Origin: Flagellatimonas centrodinii
Lineage (GTDB): Bacteria > Pseudomonadota > Gammaproteobacteria > Nevskiales > Nevskiaceae
DNA length: 64,000 nt
Direction of reading: 5' to 3'
Assembly (NCBI RefSeq): GCF_016918765.2
Contig: NZ_CP092104.1
Coordinates: 3,286,001-3,350,000 of the forward strand
Below the pieces are notes generated by a model. The model was not told where the DNA came from. It saw nothing but the letters and a program-made list of their open reading frames with translations, and ran no database searches. This document shows, piece by piece, positions 26,867 to 35,506 of the stretch. Position numbers and translations under genes: made by a program. The first letter of the stretch is position 1. Each line of letters opens with the position of its first letter.

Positions 26867-27563
26867 CACCGTTCTCCTGCGGGACCGGTCGCATGACCAC
26901 CCCCAATTGTTCAAGCAGCAGACGCGCCGCCCGCTGTTCTGCCTCGCGCCGGCTGCCCGCTTCCGCCTCAGCGTGTCGCGGGTCGCCCGCCAGTGTGCAA
27001 CGGACGGTAAAGCGGCGGCGATGTGGCGGTCCATCAGCCGCCAGTACCTGATAGCCCGGCAATGCCAGCCCCTGTCCCTGCAGCCATTCCTGCAGGCGGG
27101 TCTTGGGGTCCTTCAGCGATTCAGGGTCCGGCAGCGCCTGCAGCCGCGCGGCGAACCAGTCCAGGCAGCAGCGCTGTGCGGCCTCGAAGCCGCCATCGAG
27201 CCAGATCGCGCCGAGAAGCGCCTCGAGCGCGTCGGACAGAATCGAGTCGCGACGGTGACCGCCGGTTTTGCGCTCGCTCTCACCGAGCCGCAGCAAGCTA
27301 CCGAGCTCAAACCCGCGGGCGATACCGGCGAGTGTCGCCTCGCGCACCAGACTGGCCCGCAGACGTGACAGCGCACCCTCGTCATCTCGTGGCCGACACG
27401 CATAAAGCGCGGACCCGATGACAGCGTTGAGCAGACCATCGCCGAGGAATTCGAGCCGCTCATTGTTGCTGCCACCGCAGGACCGATGGGTCAGCGCCTG
27501 TTCCAGCAGCGCCGGCGACTGGAACTGATAGCCGATCGCCGTCTGCAGCCCCGCAGGGGTCAA
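26859..27563 (-). CDS. rnc: Ribonuclease III
   Basis: A 234-residue double-stranded RNA endonuclease for rRNA and mRNA processing. The catalytic domain carries the signature NERLEFLGDGLLN near residues 34-46 and DALEALLGAIWLDGG with the second acidic pair. A double-stranded RNA-binding domain covers about 155-225 (DPKTRLQEWLQGQG ... AEAGSRREAEQRAARLLL). The start is an unusual TTG at 27561-27563 whose TTGA overlaps the stop of the DUF4845 gene by 4 bases; this start gives an N-terminus aligning with E. coli Rnc. Confidence 0.96.
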   Translation of the reverse strand: MTPAGLQTAIGYQFQSPALLEQALTHRSCGGSNNERLEFLGDGLLNAVIGSALYACRPRDDEGALSRLRASLVREATLAGIARGFELGSLLRLGESERKTGGHRRDSILSDALEALLGAIWLDGGFEAAQRCCLDWFAARLQALPDPESLKDPKTRLQEWLQGQGLALPGYQVLAADGPPHRRRFTVRCTLAGDPRHAEAEAGSRREAEQRAARLLLEQLGVVMRPVPQENGDA

Positions 27564-27931
27564 AGGCCCGCGCCTGACATCGGCACGCTGTCCTCGAACT
27601 CCAGCACCAGCGACACGTTGGCGACCAGGTGACGGCGTGCCTCGTAGTAATAGCTCAGCTGGCGGCCGCCACTGGTCCGCACCACGCGGACTTCCTTGGG
27701 GCTCAGCTCCTCGATGCTCTCGATATCCCAGTAGCGCTGCAGACCCTTGCGAACCTCGGTGACACTACCTGGGGCATCAAGGGCAACCGCATTGACCGCA
27801 CGTGCGATCTTCATCTGGTTGAGATAGACCGGCAGGCAGGTGAACACCAGCAGGGTGACGATGCCGATGCCAGCGAACAGGCACAGCATCCCGAACCAGC
27901 CGAGACCACGTTGTTGTTGACGATTGAGCAT
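27560..27931 (-). CDS. DUF4845 membrane protein
   Basis: A 123-residue protein with one N-terminal membrane helix (about 10-33, GWFGMLCLFAGIGIVTLLVFTCLPVYLNQMK) and a small extracytoplasmic domain of about 85 residues (VNAVALDAP ... SVTEVRKGLQRYWDIESIEEL ... VVRTSGGRQLSYYYEARRHLVANVSLVLEFE). It matches the DUF4845 family always found between lepB and rnc in many beta- and gammaproteobacteria. No function is known. ATG 27929-27931 has AGGAG five bases upstream and is preferred over the GTG two codons before it. It starts 16 bases after lepB. Confidence 0.85.
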   Translation of the reverse strand: MLNRQQQRGLGWFGMLCLFAGIGIVTLLVFTCLPVYLNQMKIARAVNAVALDAPGSVTEVRKGLQRYWDIESIEELSPKEVRVVRTSGGRQLSYYYEARRHLVANVSLVLEFEDSVPMSGAGL

Positions 27932-27947
27932 GACCACTCCTAGGGAC

Positions 27948-28736
27948 CTAGCGAACCTTCATACCGATACGTGAGACGTCGACACGATAGCGCTCACTGT
28001 CCCAACTCATCCAGATCAGGAAGGCCTTGCCCACCAGGTTCTGGGCCGGCACCGTGCCCCAGCGCCTGGAGTCGTCGCTGCCGTCGCGGTTGTCGCCCAT
28101 GGCGAAGTATTCGCCCTCGGGCACGACGAAGTCGAAATCGTCGGCGGGACGTTCAGGGTTGACGATGATCTGGTGGCCGTCTTCACCCAGCGCCTCTTCA
28201 AGCCTATGGACCGAACCGTAAGGCCCGGAAAACACGCCAGCCGGCGTGAGCGCGACCGGATCACCGTTGAGAAAAAGCTGCTTGTCGATGTAGGTGATCC
28301 GGTCGCCGGGAAGACCGACGATGCGCTTGATGAAATCCTTGGAAGGATCCACCGGCCAGCGAAACACCACCACGTCACCGCGCTCAGGCCAGCCACCGAC
28401 CGGCACCAGACGACGGTGGAACACCGGGTCCCGCAGACCATAAGAGAATTTGTTTACAAGAATGAAGTCACCGACGCTGAGGGTCGGGATCATCGAGCCG
28501 GAGGGAATGCGGAACGGCTCCGCGACAAACGCCCGCAACACCAGCACCACCACGATCACCGGAAAAAATGAGCGGCAGAACTCGACCGCGCCGTTGGCCC
28601 GAGCTTCCTCCCCGCCGTGGGCACGCCGGGGCGCCAGCCACACGCGGTCGGCCAGCCACACCAGACCGGTAATCCCCGCCGCCAGCGTCAGGATGACCAT
28701 GAAGTCCCAGTGGAACATCGGATGGGCCGCGTTCAT
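27948..28736 (-). CDS. lepB: Signal peptidase I
   Basis: A 262-residue inner-membrane serine peptidase that removes signal peptides. Two N-terminal helices (about 11-34 and 56-70) precede the periplasmic catalytic domain. The Ser/Lys dyad is visible: Ser81 in [11 protein letters not shown] and Lys137 in [12 protein letters not shown]. Box E ([14 protein letters not shown]) follows near residue 212. ATG 28734-28736 overlaps the lepA stop by 4 bases. The lepA-lepB-rnc-era order is canonical. Confidence 0.97.
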   Translation of the reverse strand: MNAAHPMFHWDFMVILTLAAGITGLVWLADRVWLAPRRAHGGEEARANGAVEFCRSFFPVIVVVLVLRAFVAEPFRIPSGSMIPTLSVGDFILVNKFSYGLRDPVFHRRLVPVGGWPERGDVVVFRWPVDPSKDFIKRIVGLPGDRITYIDKQLFLNGDPVALTPAGVFSGPYGSVHRLEEALGEDGHQIIVNPERPADDFDFVVPEGEYFAMGDNRDGSDDSRRWGTVPAQNLVGKAFLIWMSWDSERYRVDVSRIGMKVR

Positions 28737-30541
28737 TTGCGGCGGTCCACGCCAAGCACCGCCAGGAAGGCCTCCTGCGGGATTTCCACGCTACCGATCT
28801 GCTTCATCCGCTTTTTCCCCTCTTTCTGTTTCTCCAGCAGCTTGCGCTTGCGGGAGACATCCCCTCCATAGCACTTGGCAATCACGTCCTTGCGCAGTGC
28901 CTTTACCGTGGTCCGGGCGATGATCTTGGAACCGATCGCCGCCTGAATGGCGATGTCGAACATCTGCCGGTGAATCACCTCCTGCATGCGCTCACAGAGA
29001 TCGCGACCACGCGGGTAGGCACTATCACGATGCACGATGCTGGCCAGCGCATCCACCTTGTCGCCGTTGACCAGCACGTCAAGCTTTACCAGGTCGGCAC
29101 TCTGGAACCGCACGAATTCGTACTCGAAGCTGGCAAAGCCCCGCGACACGCTCTTGAGGCGGTCGAAGAAATCCACCACCACTTCCGCCATCGGCATCTC
29201 CACCTCGAGCTGCACCTGCGAACCAAGATAGCGAAGATTCTTCTGCACCCCCCGCTTCTCCATGCACAGCTGCATCACCGGGCCGACATGGGTTTGCGGC
29301 ATCAGCACACGAGCATTGATGATGGGTTCCAGCAGGTCCTGATACTCACCCGGCGGCGGCAGCTCGGCCGGGTTCTCGATCTTGTAGGTCTCGCCGTCGT
29401 TGCCCATCACCTCGTACACCACCGAAGGGGCCGTGGTAATGAGGTTGAGGTTGTACTCACGCTCCAACCGCTCCTGCACGATCTCCAGATGCAGCATGCC
29501 GAGAAAGCCGATCCGGAACCCGAACCCCAGCGCGCTGGAGTTTTCCGGTTCGAACTGCAGGGCGGAATCGTTGAGCTGCAACTTCTGCAACGATTCACGA
29601 AAATCTTCAAAGTCATCGGCATCGATCGGGAACATGCCGGCGAATACTCGCGGCTGTACCTTGCGAAACCCGGGCAGCGCCGCGGCGCAGGGTCGCGCTG
29701 CATCGGTAATGGTATCCCCCACCGGCGCGCCGAAGATATTCTTGATGCCGGCGATCAGGAAGCCCACCTCGCCGGTCCGGATGCGGTCCTTGAACACCCG
29801 CTTGGGGGTGTGGACGCCGAGCATGGTCACTTCGTGGTCCTTGCCGGTCGACCACACGCGGATCTTCTGCCCCTTGCGCACTTCACCGCTGATGATGCGC
29901 ACCAGCGACACCACGCCCAGATAGGGATCGAACCAGGAATCGGCAATCAGCGCCTGCAGCGGGGCATCGGGATCGCCCTGCGGCGGCGGCAACTTCTCGA
30001 TCACCGCTTCGAGTACAGCCGCGACGTTGAGGCCGGTCTTGGCGGAGATGCGCAGGGCATTCTTCGCTTCGATGCCGATAACCTGCTCGATCTCGTCGGC
30101 CACCCGCTCCGGCTCGGCATTGTGGAGGTCGACCTTGTTGAGCACCGGCAGCACTTCCAGGTTCTGTTCCAACGCGGTGTAGCAGTTGGCAACCGACTGG
30201 GCCTCCACCCCTTGCGAGGCATCGACCACCAGCAAGGCACCCTCACAGGCTTCCAGCGATCGGGAGACCTCGTAGGAGAAATCGACATGCCCAGGGGTAT
30301 CGATCAGGTTGAGCTGATAGGTCTCGCCATCCGCAGCGGTGTAGTCCAGCGATACCGCCTGCGCCTTGATGGTGATACCGCGTTCACGCTCGATCGGATT
30401 GCTGTCGAGCATCTGCTCCTGCAGCTCGCGCTCTTCCACCCCCTTGCAGAGCTGAATGAAGCGATCGGCCAGCGTTGATTTGCCGTGATCGATATGGGCA
30501 ATGATGCAGAAGTTGCGGATATTTGGGAGGGACTGCTTCAT
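28733..30541 (-). CDS. lepA: Elongation factor 4 (back-translocase LepA)
   Basis: A 602-residue translational GTPase; family length is about 600. The G domain has [13 protein letters not shown] (G1), ITIKAQAV (G2), DTPGHVDFS (G3) and NKVDL (G4) within residues 1-190. The LepA-specific C-terminal domain ([33 protein letters not shown]) is intact. ATG 30539-30541 is used; a longer frame adds an unrelated leader. A 169-base spacer separates it from the glutaredoxin-like gene upstream, containing an 18-bp palindrome, so it may also have its own promoter. Confidence 0.97.
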   Translation of the reverse strand: MKQSLPNIRNFCIIAHIDHGKSTLADRFIQLCKGVEERELQEQMLDSNPIERERGITIKAQAVSLDYTAADGETYQLNLIDTPGHVDFSYEVSRSLEACEGALLVVDASQGVEAQSVANCYTALEQNLEVLPVLNKVDLHNAEPERVADEIEQVIGIEAKNALRISAKTGLNVAAVLEAVIEKLPPPQGDPDAPLQALIADSWFDPYLGVVSLVRIISGEVRKGQKIRVWSTGKDHEVTMLGVHTPKRVFKDRIRTGEVGFLIAGIKNIFGAPVGDTITDAARPCAAALPGFRKVQPRVFAGMFPIDADDFEDFRESLQKLQLNDSALQFEPENSSALGFGFRIGFLGMLHLEIVQERLEREYNLNLITTAPSVVYEVMGNDGETYKIENPAELPPPGEYQDLLEPIINARVLMPQTHVGPVMQLCMEKRGVQKNLRYLGSQVQLEVEMPMAEVVVDFFDRLKSVSRGFASFEYEFVRFQSADLVKLDVLVNGDKVDALASIVHRDSAYPRGRDLCERMQEVIHRQMFDIAIQAAIGSKIIARTTVKALRKDVIAKCYGGDVSRKRKLLEKQKEGKKRMKQIGSVEIPQEAFLAVLGVDRRK

Positions 30542-30642
30542 GAATCCGAGAGGTCCGGCGCGACGCTGTGAGAACGGCCGCCTTGCGGACGGCGACGGGA
30601 ACGACAGGTGGACGCCTTGGGTGGCGGGTGGTGGTGCAACAC

Positions 30643-30660
30643 CGGCCCGGCGCCGGGCCG
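30643..30660. repeat. Perfect 18-bp GC palindrome upstream of lepA
   Basis: CGGCCCGGCGCCGGGCCG reads the same on both strands and can form a very stable short hairpin. It lies in the 169-base gap between the glutaredoxin-like gene and lepA, with no T-run beside it. An attenuator, RNA-processing site or protein-binding site is possible. Confidence 0.5.
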
Positions 30661-30710
30661 AAGCCCGCAACGCCCGCTGCCGCCGACTTCGACGCCGCCG
30701 GCCTCAGGCC

Positions 30711-30989
30711 CTAGTCGTCGCTGTCGGCCGGAGAACCGGCGCCGCGCAGTATAGCGGAGCCCCCGCGCGACCAGAGCGCGGACAGGCTTTCGGCGTCGAT
30801 TCGACCACTCAGCAGCAGCAGCCCCTGGGGGTCGAGCAGCACCGGGATACGGTCGCCGTAGCGGCGCTTCCAATCGGGATCGCTGTCGACATCGACCAGC
30901 TCCACCTCGACTCGGCCGTCGAACCGGATGGCCAGCGCGGCATCCTCGCAGAGCTCACAGCCGGGGCGGGTAAGCAGGCGGTAACTCAC
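30711..30989 (-). CDS. Glutaredoxin/thioredoxin-fold protein (DUF836 family)
   Basis: A 92-residue small redox-fold protein. It begins SYRLLTRPGCELCEDA with a C-E-L-C motif at residues 11-14 in the place of the thioredoxin CxxC, then VELVDVDSDPDWKRRYGDRIPVLL with the cis-proline of the fold. This is the pattern of the DUF836 glutaredoxin-like family. The GTG start overlaps the mucD-like stop by 4 bases (GTGA), so it is cotranslated with the sigma-E operon. A thiol-disulfide role is likely; the partner is unknown. Confidence 0.82.
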   Translation of the reverse strand: MSYRLLTRPGCELCEDAALAIRFDGRVEVELVDVDSDPDWKRRYGDRIPVLLDPQGLLLLSGRIDAESLSALWSRGGSAILRGAGSPADSDD

Positions 30990-32410
30990 CGGCGACCCTG
31001 CCGTTCGGCAAGCGGAATATCGAGCGCCAGGAACAATGGCGCACCTCGCCGCTGGACCAGTACCGGCACCGTCGCGCCGGGGGTAAGGCGGGCAACCACT
31101 TCGTCGAAGCGGTCCGGCGAGTCGACAGTCTGCCCGTTCAACTGCAACAGTACATCGCCGGGCCGCAAGCCGGCCCGCAACGCCGGGCCATCCAGCACTT
31201 CGGTCAGCCGAACCCCGCCTGACAGGACCTGGGCGTCACGCCGCTCCTCCGGGCTCAGGGCGCGGATCACCAATCCCAGCGCCCCACCCACCTCGGCCTG
31301 CAGCGGCGGGGGCGATGGCGACACGGTGGGCCGGAGGGGCGCCAAATCACTATCGGGTCGGGCGGCGGCCGAGCCATCCAGCGTGCCGACTTCCAGCCGG
31401 ATCTCCACCCTGCGGCGATCCCGCACCAGGTCCAGTGTCACCATGTCACCCGGGTCGACGCTGCCGACCAACGGCGGCAGTTCGCGGGAGCTCGGCAGCG
31501 CCTGACCGTTGAATCGCAGGATCACGTCTCCCGCGCGAAGCCCGGCCTGTTCCGCCGGTGAATCCGGCAGTACATCGGTGACCCAGGCGCCCTCGGCCTT
31601 GTCGAGCGACAGCTCGCGTGCCTGACTGCGGCTGACGGCCTGAACCACCAGGCCCAACCAGCCGCGGGTGACGGTGCCCCGGTCGCGCAATTGCCGCGCC
31701 ACCTTGTCCGCCACGTCCACCGGAATCGCAAACGCCACGCCTGTGCTGCCACCGGTCTGGCTGAAGATCTGCGAATTGACCCCCACCACTTCGCCACGCA
31801 GGTTGAACAGCGGCCCGCCGGAGTTGCCGGGGTTGATGGCCGCATCGGTCTGGAGGAACGGCACGTATTGCTCGCTGTCGAGCGCGCGGCCCTTGGCCGA
31901 AATGATGCCCGCGGTGACCGAGTAGTCGAAACCGAACGGCGAGCCAATGGCCAATACCTGCTGTCCGGGCCGAACCAGGCGGGCATCGGCCAGACGCGCC
32001 GCCGGCAAGCCGGTGGCATCAATGCGCAACAGCGCCAGGTCGCTCGGTTCATCGTGACCGACGAGCGTGGCCTCGAACTGACGCCGGTCGAGCAGGCGGA
32101 CAAAGATTTCACGGGCGTCGCGGATCACGTGGTAGTTGGTCAGCACATAGCCATCCGCCGACCACACAAATCCTGACCCCAGCGATTGCGGCGCACTCAG
32201 GTCCGATTCCTCGTCCACCGCCGGATGTCCGACGGGCAGCCCCAGGGGATCGCTGACCGTACTGATATTGACCACCGAGGGCGAAACCTGCTCCACCAGG
32301 TCGGCGACGGCGTCGTCACCACCACCTGCACGGTCGCAAGCGCTGACCAGCACCAGCCCGCACAGCAGGAGCACGGCTGCCGGGCCGCGCGACGTCAAAG
32401 GCATCCCCAT
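30986..32410 (-). CDS. mucD: MucD/DegP-like periplasmic serine protease with predicted lipid anchor
   Basis: A 474-residue HtrA-family protease and chaperone. The trypsin-like domain carries His94 (NYHVIRDA), Asp124 (EPSDLALLRI) and Ser197 (INPGNSGGPLF). Two PDZ domains follow at about 255-350 and 380-465. The N-terminus (LLLCGLVLVSACDRAGG) ends in a lipobox with Cys25, suggesting a lipoprotein rather than the soluble periplasmic form usual for MucD/DegP. Two ATGs (32410 and 32404) are possible. It overlaps the rseC-like gene on one side and the glutaredoxin-like gene by 4 bases on the other. In Pseudomonas MucD degrades misfolded envelope proteins and restrains sigma-22. Confidence 0.93.
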   Translation of the reverse strand: MGMPLTSRGPAAVLLLCGLVLVSACDRAGGGDDAVADLVEQVSPSVVNISTVSDPLGLPVGHPAVDEESDLSAPQSLGSGFVWSADGYVLTNYHVIRDAREIFVRLLDRRQFEATLVGHDEPSDLALLRIDATGLPAARLADARLVRPGQQVLAIGSPFGFDYSVTAGIISAKGRALDSEQYVPFLQTDAAINPGNSGGPLFNLRGEVVGVNSQIFSQTGGSTGVAFAIPVDVADKVARQLRDRGTVTRGWLGLVVQAVSRSQARELSLDKAEGAWVTDVLPDSPAEQAGLRAGDVILRFNGQALPSSRELPPLVGSVDPGDMVTLDLVRDRRRVEIRLEVGTLDGSAAARPDSDLAPLRPTVSPSPPPLQAEVGGALGLVIRALSPEERRDAQVLSGGVRLTEVLDGPALRAGLRPGDVLLQLNGQTVDSPDRFDEVVARLTPGATVPVLVQRRGAPLFLALDIPLAERQGRR

Positions 32411-32468
32411 CCCCCCGAGGCGACCAGCGGCCGCAGAAACCGCATTATCGAAAGCGGTCACGATTGCA

Positions 32469-32939
32469 TCAACCCCGGACGGCACATCCCTCCGGCGCCG
32501 CGTCGCGCCTTAGCAGCACCGGCTGGAATCCCGGGCGTCGCTTCACCCGCTGACTGAACCCGCGGGTCACGGCAAAACCCGCGACCAAGCCCAGCAGGCC
32601 GAATCCGGCCACCAGGAGGTCATGGGCCTGCAATGCCAGATGAGCAAAGGTGCCGCTGGCCAGCAGACCGGCCACCGGCACCGCATAGACTGCGAGCGCG
32701 GCCTGCATCAGCGCGCTTTCGTCGATCCCGATGATCACCGTATCGCCCGCCACCGGCATCGGCACCGCGCGACCGGGATGCACCTCGATATCGGGGCGCC
32801 TTGAACTGACCAGGCGGTTGATCATGCCACCGCCACAGCCACGACCTTCACGGCAGCGGGCACAGCTTTCGTTGCCGAAGGGACGAACCCAGACCTGCCG
32901 ACCGTCGACGCGGCTGACCACCGCGCGCTCTTCGATCAC
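32469..32939 (-). CDS. rseC: RseC/MucC-like sigma-E regulatory membrane protein
   Basis: A 156-residue protein with cysteines at about 26, 29 and 35 (CARCREGRGCGGG), a short beta region (VHPGRAVPMPVAGDTVIIGI) and two membrane helices near 78-100 and 105-125. This is the RseC pattern; the role of the cysteines, maybe redox sensing or an iron-sulfur cluster, is unsettled. The GTG start overlaps the rseB stop by 4 bases. Order rpoE-rseA-rseB-rseC-mucD is that of algU-mucABCD in Pseudomonas. Confidence 0.88.
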   Translation of the reverse strand: MIEERAVVSRVDGRQVWVRPFGNESCARCREGRGCGGGMINRLVSSRRPDIEVHPGRAVPMPVAGDTVIIGIDESALMQAALAVYAVPVAGLLASGTFAHLALQAHDLLVAGFGLLGLVAGFAVTRGFSQRVKRRPGFQPVLLRRDAAPEGCAVRG

Positions 32940-33967
32940 GGCGGTGTATCCGCCACCGCGTGATCGGTTTCAGGCAGCACGCCGTCAGCAATCAGCTTGA
33001 TGGTCTGCCGGGGGACTTCACCGACCACGGTGACCTGCATCGACCCCACCAGACGTCGATAGGCGTTAACCGCGCCCATGGCATTGAGCGGGCGTGGCGC
33101 CGCCATCAGGCGCCCCTGCCCCTGGCGGCCGAAAACCGACACCGCAGAGAGTCCGTCGGACAGGACCCAGTGCTGGATGTTGCCGCCACCCCCTGGCAAG
33201 GTCCGTTGGACATGCATCACCACTTCGAAACCCTGCGGCAGATGCTGAAAGGCCCAGGGAGCCCGCGACGCGTCGGTGGCCGCAACGGTGCCGCCTGCGA
33301 CCTGTCCTACCAGCGCCTGGGGTGATGGCGCCGCTTCCTGGACGACCGCCTGATAGTCGGCCAGTCGCTCCGGGCTGATCTCGAACGCGGCATCCGGAAT
33401 CTCGACCGGGAACTGCACCTCGGTGAACATCATCTGTTCAAGCGCTTCCCCTCGGTGGTCGCGCAGGGTGACCTTGATCGGCACCCGGGTCTCGGCGTCG
33501 GCCCAGATCTCGTAGCCATAGCGAAACTGGTCACGCGGGACGATGGCGATGCCCTGACAGTCACGACCGGCAATGCGCTGACGTCCCAGATCTTCCAGCT
33601 GGTACACCTGTGCAATACGCGCTACCTGGGCAGCGGACAGCACCGGAAACAGGCCTTGCGGCGTCGGCTGCGGCGCCGTCGACAGCTTGCGATTCTTCGG
33701 CAGCAGACAGGTGACGGTGTCACCCTGTTTGAGAATTTCGCGCGGGGCGCCCGTCAGGCTCTGCACCCGTTCCCGTTCCTGTCCCTCGTGAAAGCGGTGG
33801 GTGACGCGAAACGTCTCCAGCGTGTTGTCGCCGCGGTAGATCATTACCCCGGCATAGTTGCTGGTGCGAGCGGCATGGCTCATGTCGACCAGCCAGGTCT
33901 CGGGGTCCGCAGCCTGGGCGCCGACACTGAGTCCGGCCCCCACTGCCGCGATCCACAAGCGCGACAT
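32936..33967 (-). CDS. rseB: Sigma-E regulator RseB/MucB
   Basis: A 343-residue periplasmic protein. A signal peptide covers residues 1-19 (LWIAAVGAGLSVGAQA). The large N-terminal LolA/LppX-like fold (about 22-205, starting WLVDMSHAARTSNYAGVMIYRG) and a smaller C-terminal domain (about 235-330) are both present. RseB binds RseA and blocks site-1 cleavage; lipopolysaccharide or mislocalised lipids release it. The ATG shares one base with the rseA stop. Confidence 0.94.
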   Translation of the reverse strand: MSRLWIAAVGAGLSVGAQAADPETWLVDMSHAARTSNYAGVMIYRGDNTLETFRVTHRFHEGQERERVQSLTGAPREILKQGDTVTCLLPKNRKLSTAPQPTPQGLFPVLSAAQVARIAQVYQLEDLGRQRIAGRDCQGIAIVPRDQFRYGYEIWADAETRVPIKVTLRDHRGEALEQMMFTEVQFPVEIPDAAFEISPERLADYQAVVQEAAPSPQALVGQVAGGTVAATDASRAPWAFQHLPQGFEVVMHVQRTLPGGGGNIQHWVLSDGLSAVSVFGRQGQGRLMAAPRPLNAMGAVNAYRRLVGSMQVTVVGEVPRQTIKLIADGVLPETDHAVADTPP

Positions 33968-34593
33968 CAGCGTGCGTCCTCCGCCGTGGAGACAGCCACC
34001 GGGCGGACGCCGTCGGTGGTGTGGGCGGCGAACCGCGCGTAGCGCAAGGTGCCCCCGACGCCCTGGCTCGCCAGCGCGTTGTTGTGTTCCAGCAAATAAT
34101 TGTTGAGCAGCCAGGTCTCGTCAGCGTCCAGCGGCTGGGCGAGGCCGTCGTTGGATACCAACCGCAGGTCGCGCGGGGCGGCCACCGGGGCTGCCGCATC
34201 GGGATCGGTAACGCTATCGGCGACGGCCGGATCGGCCAGCGGTGCGGTGTTGAGGCTCAGGGTCACCGCCACCATCGCCACACTGGCCGCCACCGCGAGG
34301 CCGGCGAGCGGCTGCCAAATCGGCCGGCGCCGGCGTGCCGCCAGTGACGCCACCTGCGGATGCGCCAACGCCAGCGGCAACGGCTCGGCACGAACCGCCT
34401 GCATCAGGTCGGATACCCAGGTGTCACGGCTTGCGGGGATGCGGGTGCCGTCGCCGGCATCGCGCGCGGCACACAGCCGCGACCAGGTCTGCAGCAAGGC
34501 AGGGTCGGCATCGGTCTCGGCAAGCAGCCGATCCAGGTCATGGGGAGCGAGCTCCCCGTCCATCAGTGCCGAAAGGCTTTCATGCGTGTTCAT
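33967..34593 (-). CDS. rseA: Anti-sigma-E factor RseA/MucA
   Basis: A 208-residue single-pass membrane protein. The cytoplasmic sigma-binding region opens MNTHESLSALMDGELAPHDLDRLL (residues 1-24) and extends to about residue 90. A membrane helix lies near 92-114, preceded by RRRR. The periplasmic part is about 90 residues and would bind RseB. Regulated proteolysis by a DegS/AlgW-like protease and RseP would free the sigma factor; those genes are not in the window. It follows rpoE after 80 bases. Confidence 0.92.
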   Translation of the reverse strand: MNTHESLSALMDGELAPHDLDRLLAETDADPALLQTWSRLCAARDAGDGTRIPASRDTWVSDLMQAVRAEPLPLALAHPQVASLAARRRRPIWQPLAGLAVAASVAMVAVTLSLNTAPLADPAVADSVTDPDAAAPVAAPRDLRLVSNDGLAQPLDADETWLLNNYLLEHNNALASQGVGGTLRYARFAAHTTDGVRPVAVSTAEDAR

Positions 34594-34673
34594 GGCATCA
34601 CACCGTCAATGCAGACTGGTACCGCACGGCGCCCGGAAAGTTCCGGACACCCCTGAAAAACCGGACGATTGCG

Positions 34674-35255
34674 TCAATCATTGCTCATCAACGGGCGAAT
34701 GACCGCATCAATCGCTTCCCGTGCACGGAAGATACGCGAACGGACCGTCCCGATGGGGCAATCCATGGCTTCCGCAATCTCCTCGTACGACAGGCCCTCC
34801 AACTCGCGCAGCGTGATCGCCTTTCGCAGGTCGGGCGGCAGGCCACTGATCACCTCGCCCACCTTGGTCTTGATCTCCTCCGACAGCAGAATCGCTTCGG
34901 GCGTGTTGGTGTCGCTTAGATGCTCGGTATGCCCGTAAAGTTCAGCGTCGGCAACATCGATGTTGCTCTGGCCGCTGGGCCTGCGCGACTGCGCCACCAG
35001 ATGATTCTTGGCGGTATTGATGCCGATACGGTAGAGCCAGGTGTAGAAGGCGCTGTTGCCCTGGAAGCCGCCAATGGCCCGGTACGCCTTGATGAAGGTT
35101 TCCTGCGCCACATCGGGCGCGTCGGCATCGCCCACCAGTCGGCTGACCAGCTGGATGATCTTGTTCTGGTACTTGCGGACCAGCAGCTCGAATGCCCGGA
35201 CGTCGCCGCCCTGGACCCGTGCTACCAGCTGTTCGTCCACGTTCGTGTCGCTCAT
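34674..35255 (-). CDS. rpoE: RNA polymerase sigma factor RpoE/AlgU
   Basis: A 193-residue ECF sigma factor. Region 2 (about 20-90) contains AFELLVRKYQNKI and DVAQETFIKAYRAIGGFQGNSAFYTWLYRI; region 4 (about 130-185) contains LPPDLRKAITLRELEGLSYEEIAEAMDCPIGTVRSRIFRAREAI. It directs the envelope-stress regulon. ATG 35253-35255 gives MSDTNVDEQLV, close to the AlgU N-terminus; the longer frame is non-homologous. A sigma-E-like promoter upstream suggests autoregulation. nadB is divergent, as in Pseudomonas. Confidence 0.97.
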   Translation of the reverse strand: MSDTNVDEQLVARVQGGDVRAFELLVRKYQNKIIQLVSRLVGDADAPDVAQETFIKAYRAIGGFQGNSAFYTWLYRIGINTAKNHLVAQSRRPSGQSNIDVADAELYGHTEHLSDTNTPEAILLSEEIKTKVGEVISGLPPDLRKAITLRELEGLSYEEIAEAMDCPIGTVRSRIFRAREAIDAVIRPLMSND

Positions 35256-35314
35256 GCGTCCCGCATTCTGCAGCAGCACCGCCAAGCCGAACGGCGACCC
35301 GCTACACTCACTAC

Positions 35315-35342
35315 CCTTGAAGATCACGTGTGTGTTGCGTTC
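35315..35342 (-). promoter_or_regulatory. Sigma-E-type autoregulatory promoter of rpoE
   Basis: On the minus strand GAACGC (35342-35337) is followed after 16 bases by TCAAGG (35320-35315). The known sigma-E/AlgU consensus is GAACTT, 16-17 bases, TCNNA. The -35 core GAAC and the spacing fit exactly; the -35 end and the -10 are imperfect. It lies about 60 bases before the rpoE ATG. Confidence 0.6.
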
Positions 35343-35506
35343 GTAAGAAGCACACGCGGCGCCGACGTCCCCCATGTGACGGACGGCGACCGAGTGGCCC
35401 GTCCGGGCGTTGGAGAACACCCGGAGCGCGCAACGCGCAGTCCGATCGACCGCCCCGAAGGGTCGTTGGCGGATTCGATCCCGACATTCTACAAATAAGG
35501 CGCGCC

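Noticed and set aside
28970-30478. 502-codon plus-strand frame opposite lepA
   Set aside because: Antisense shadow of a certain gene.
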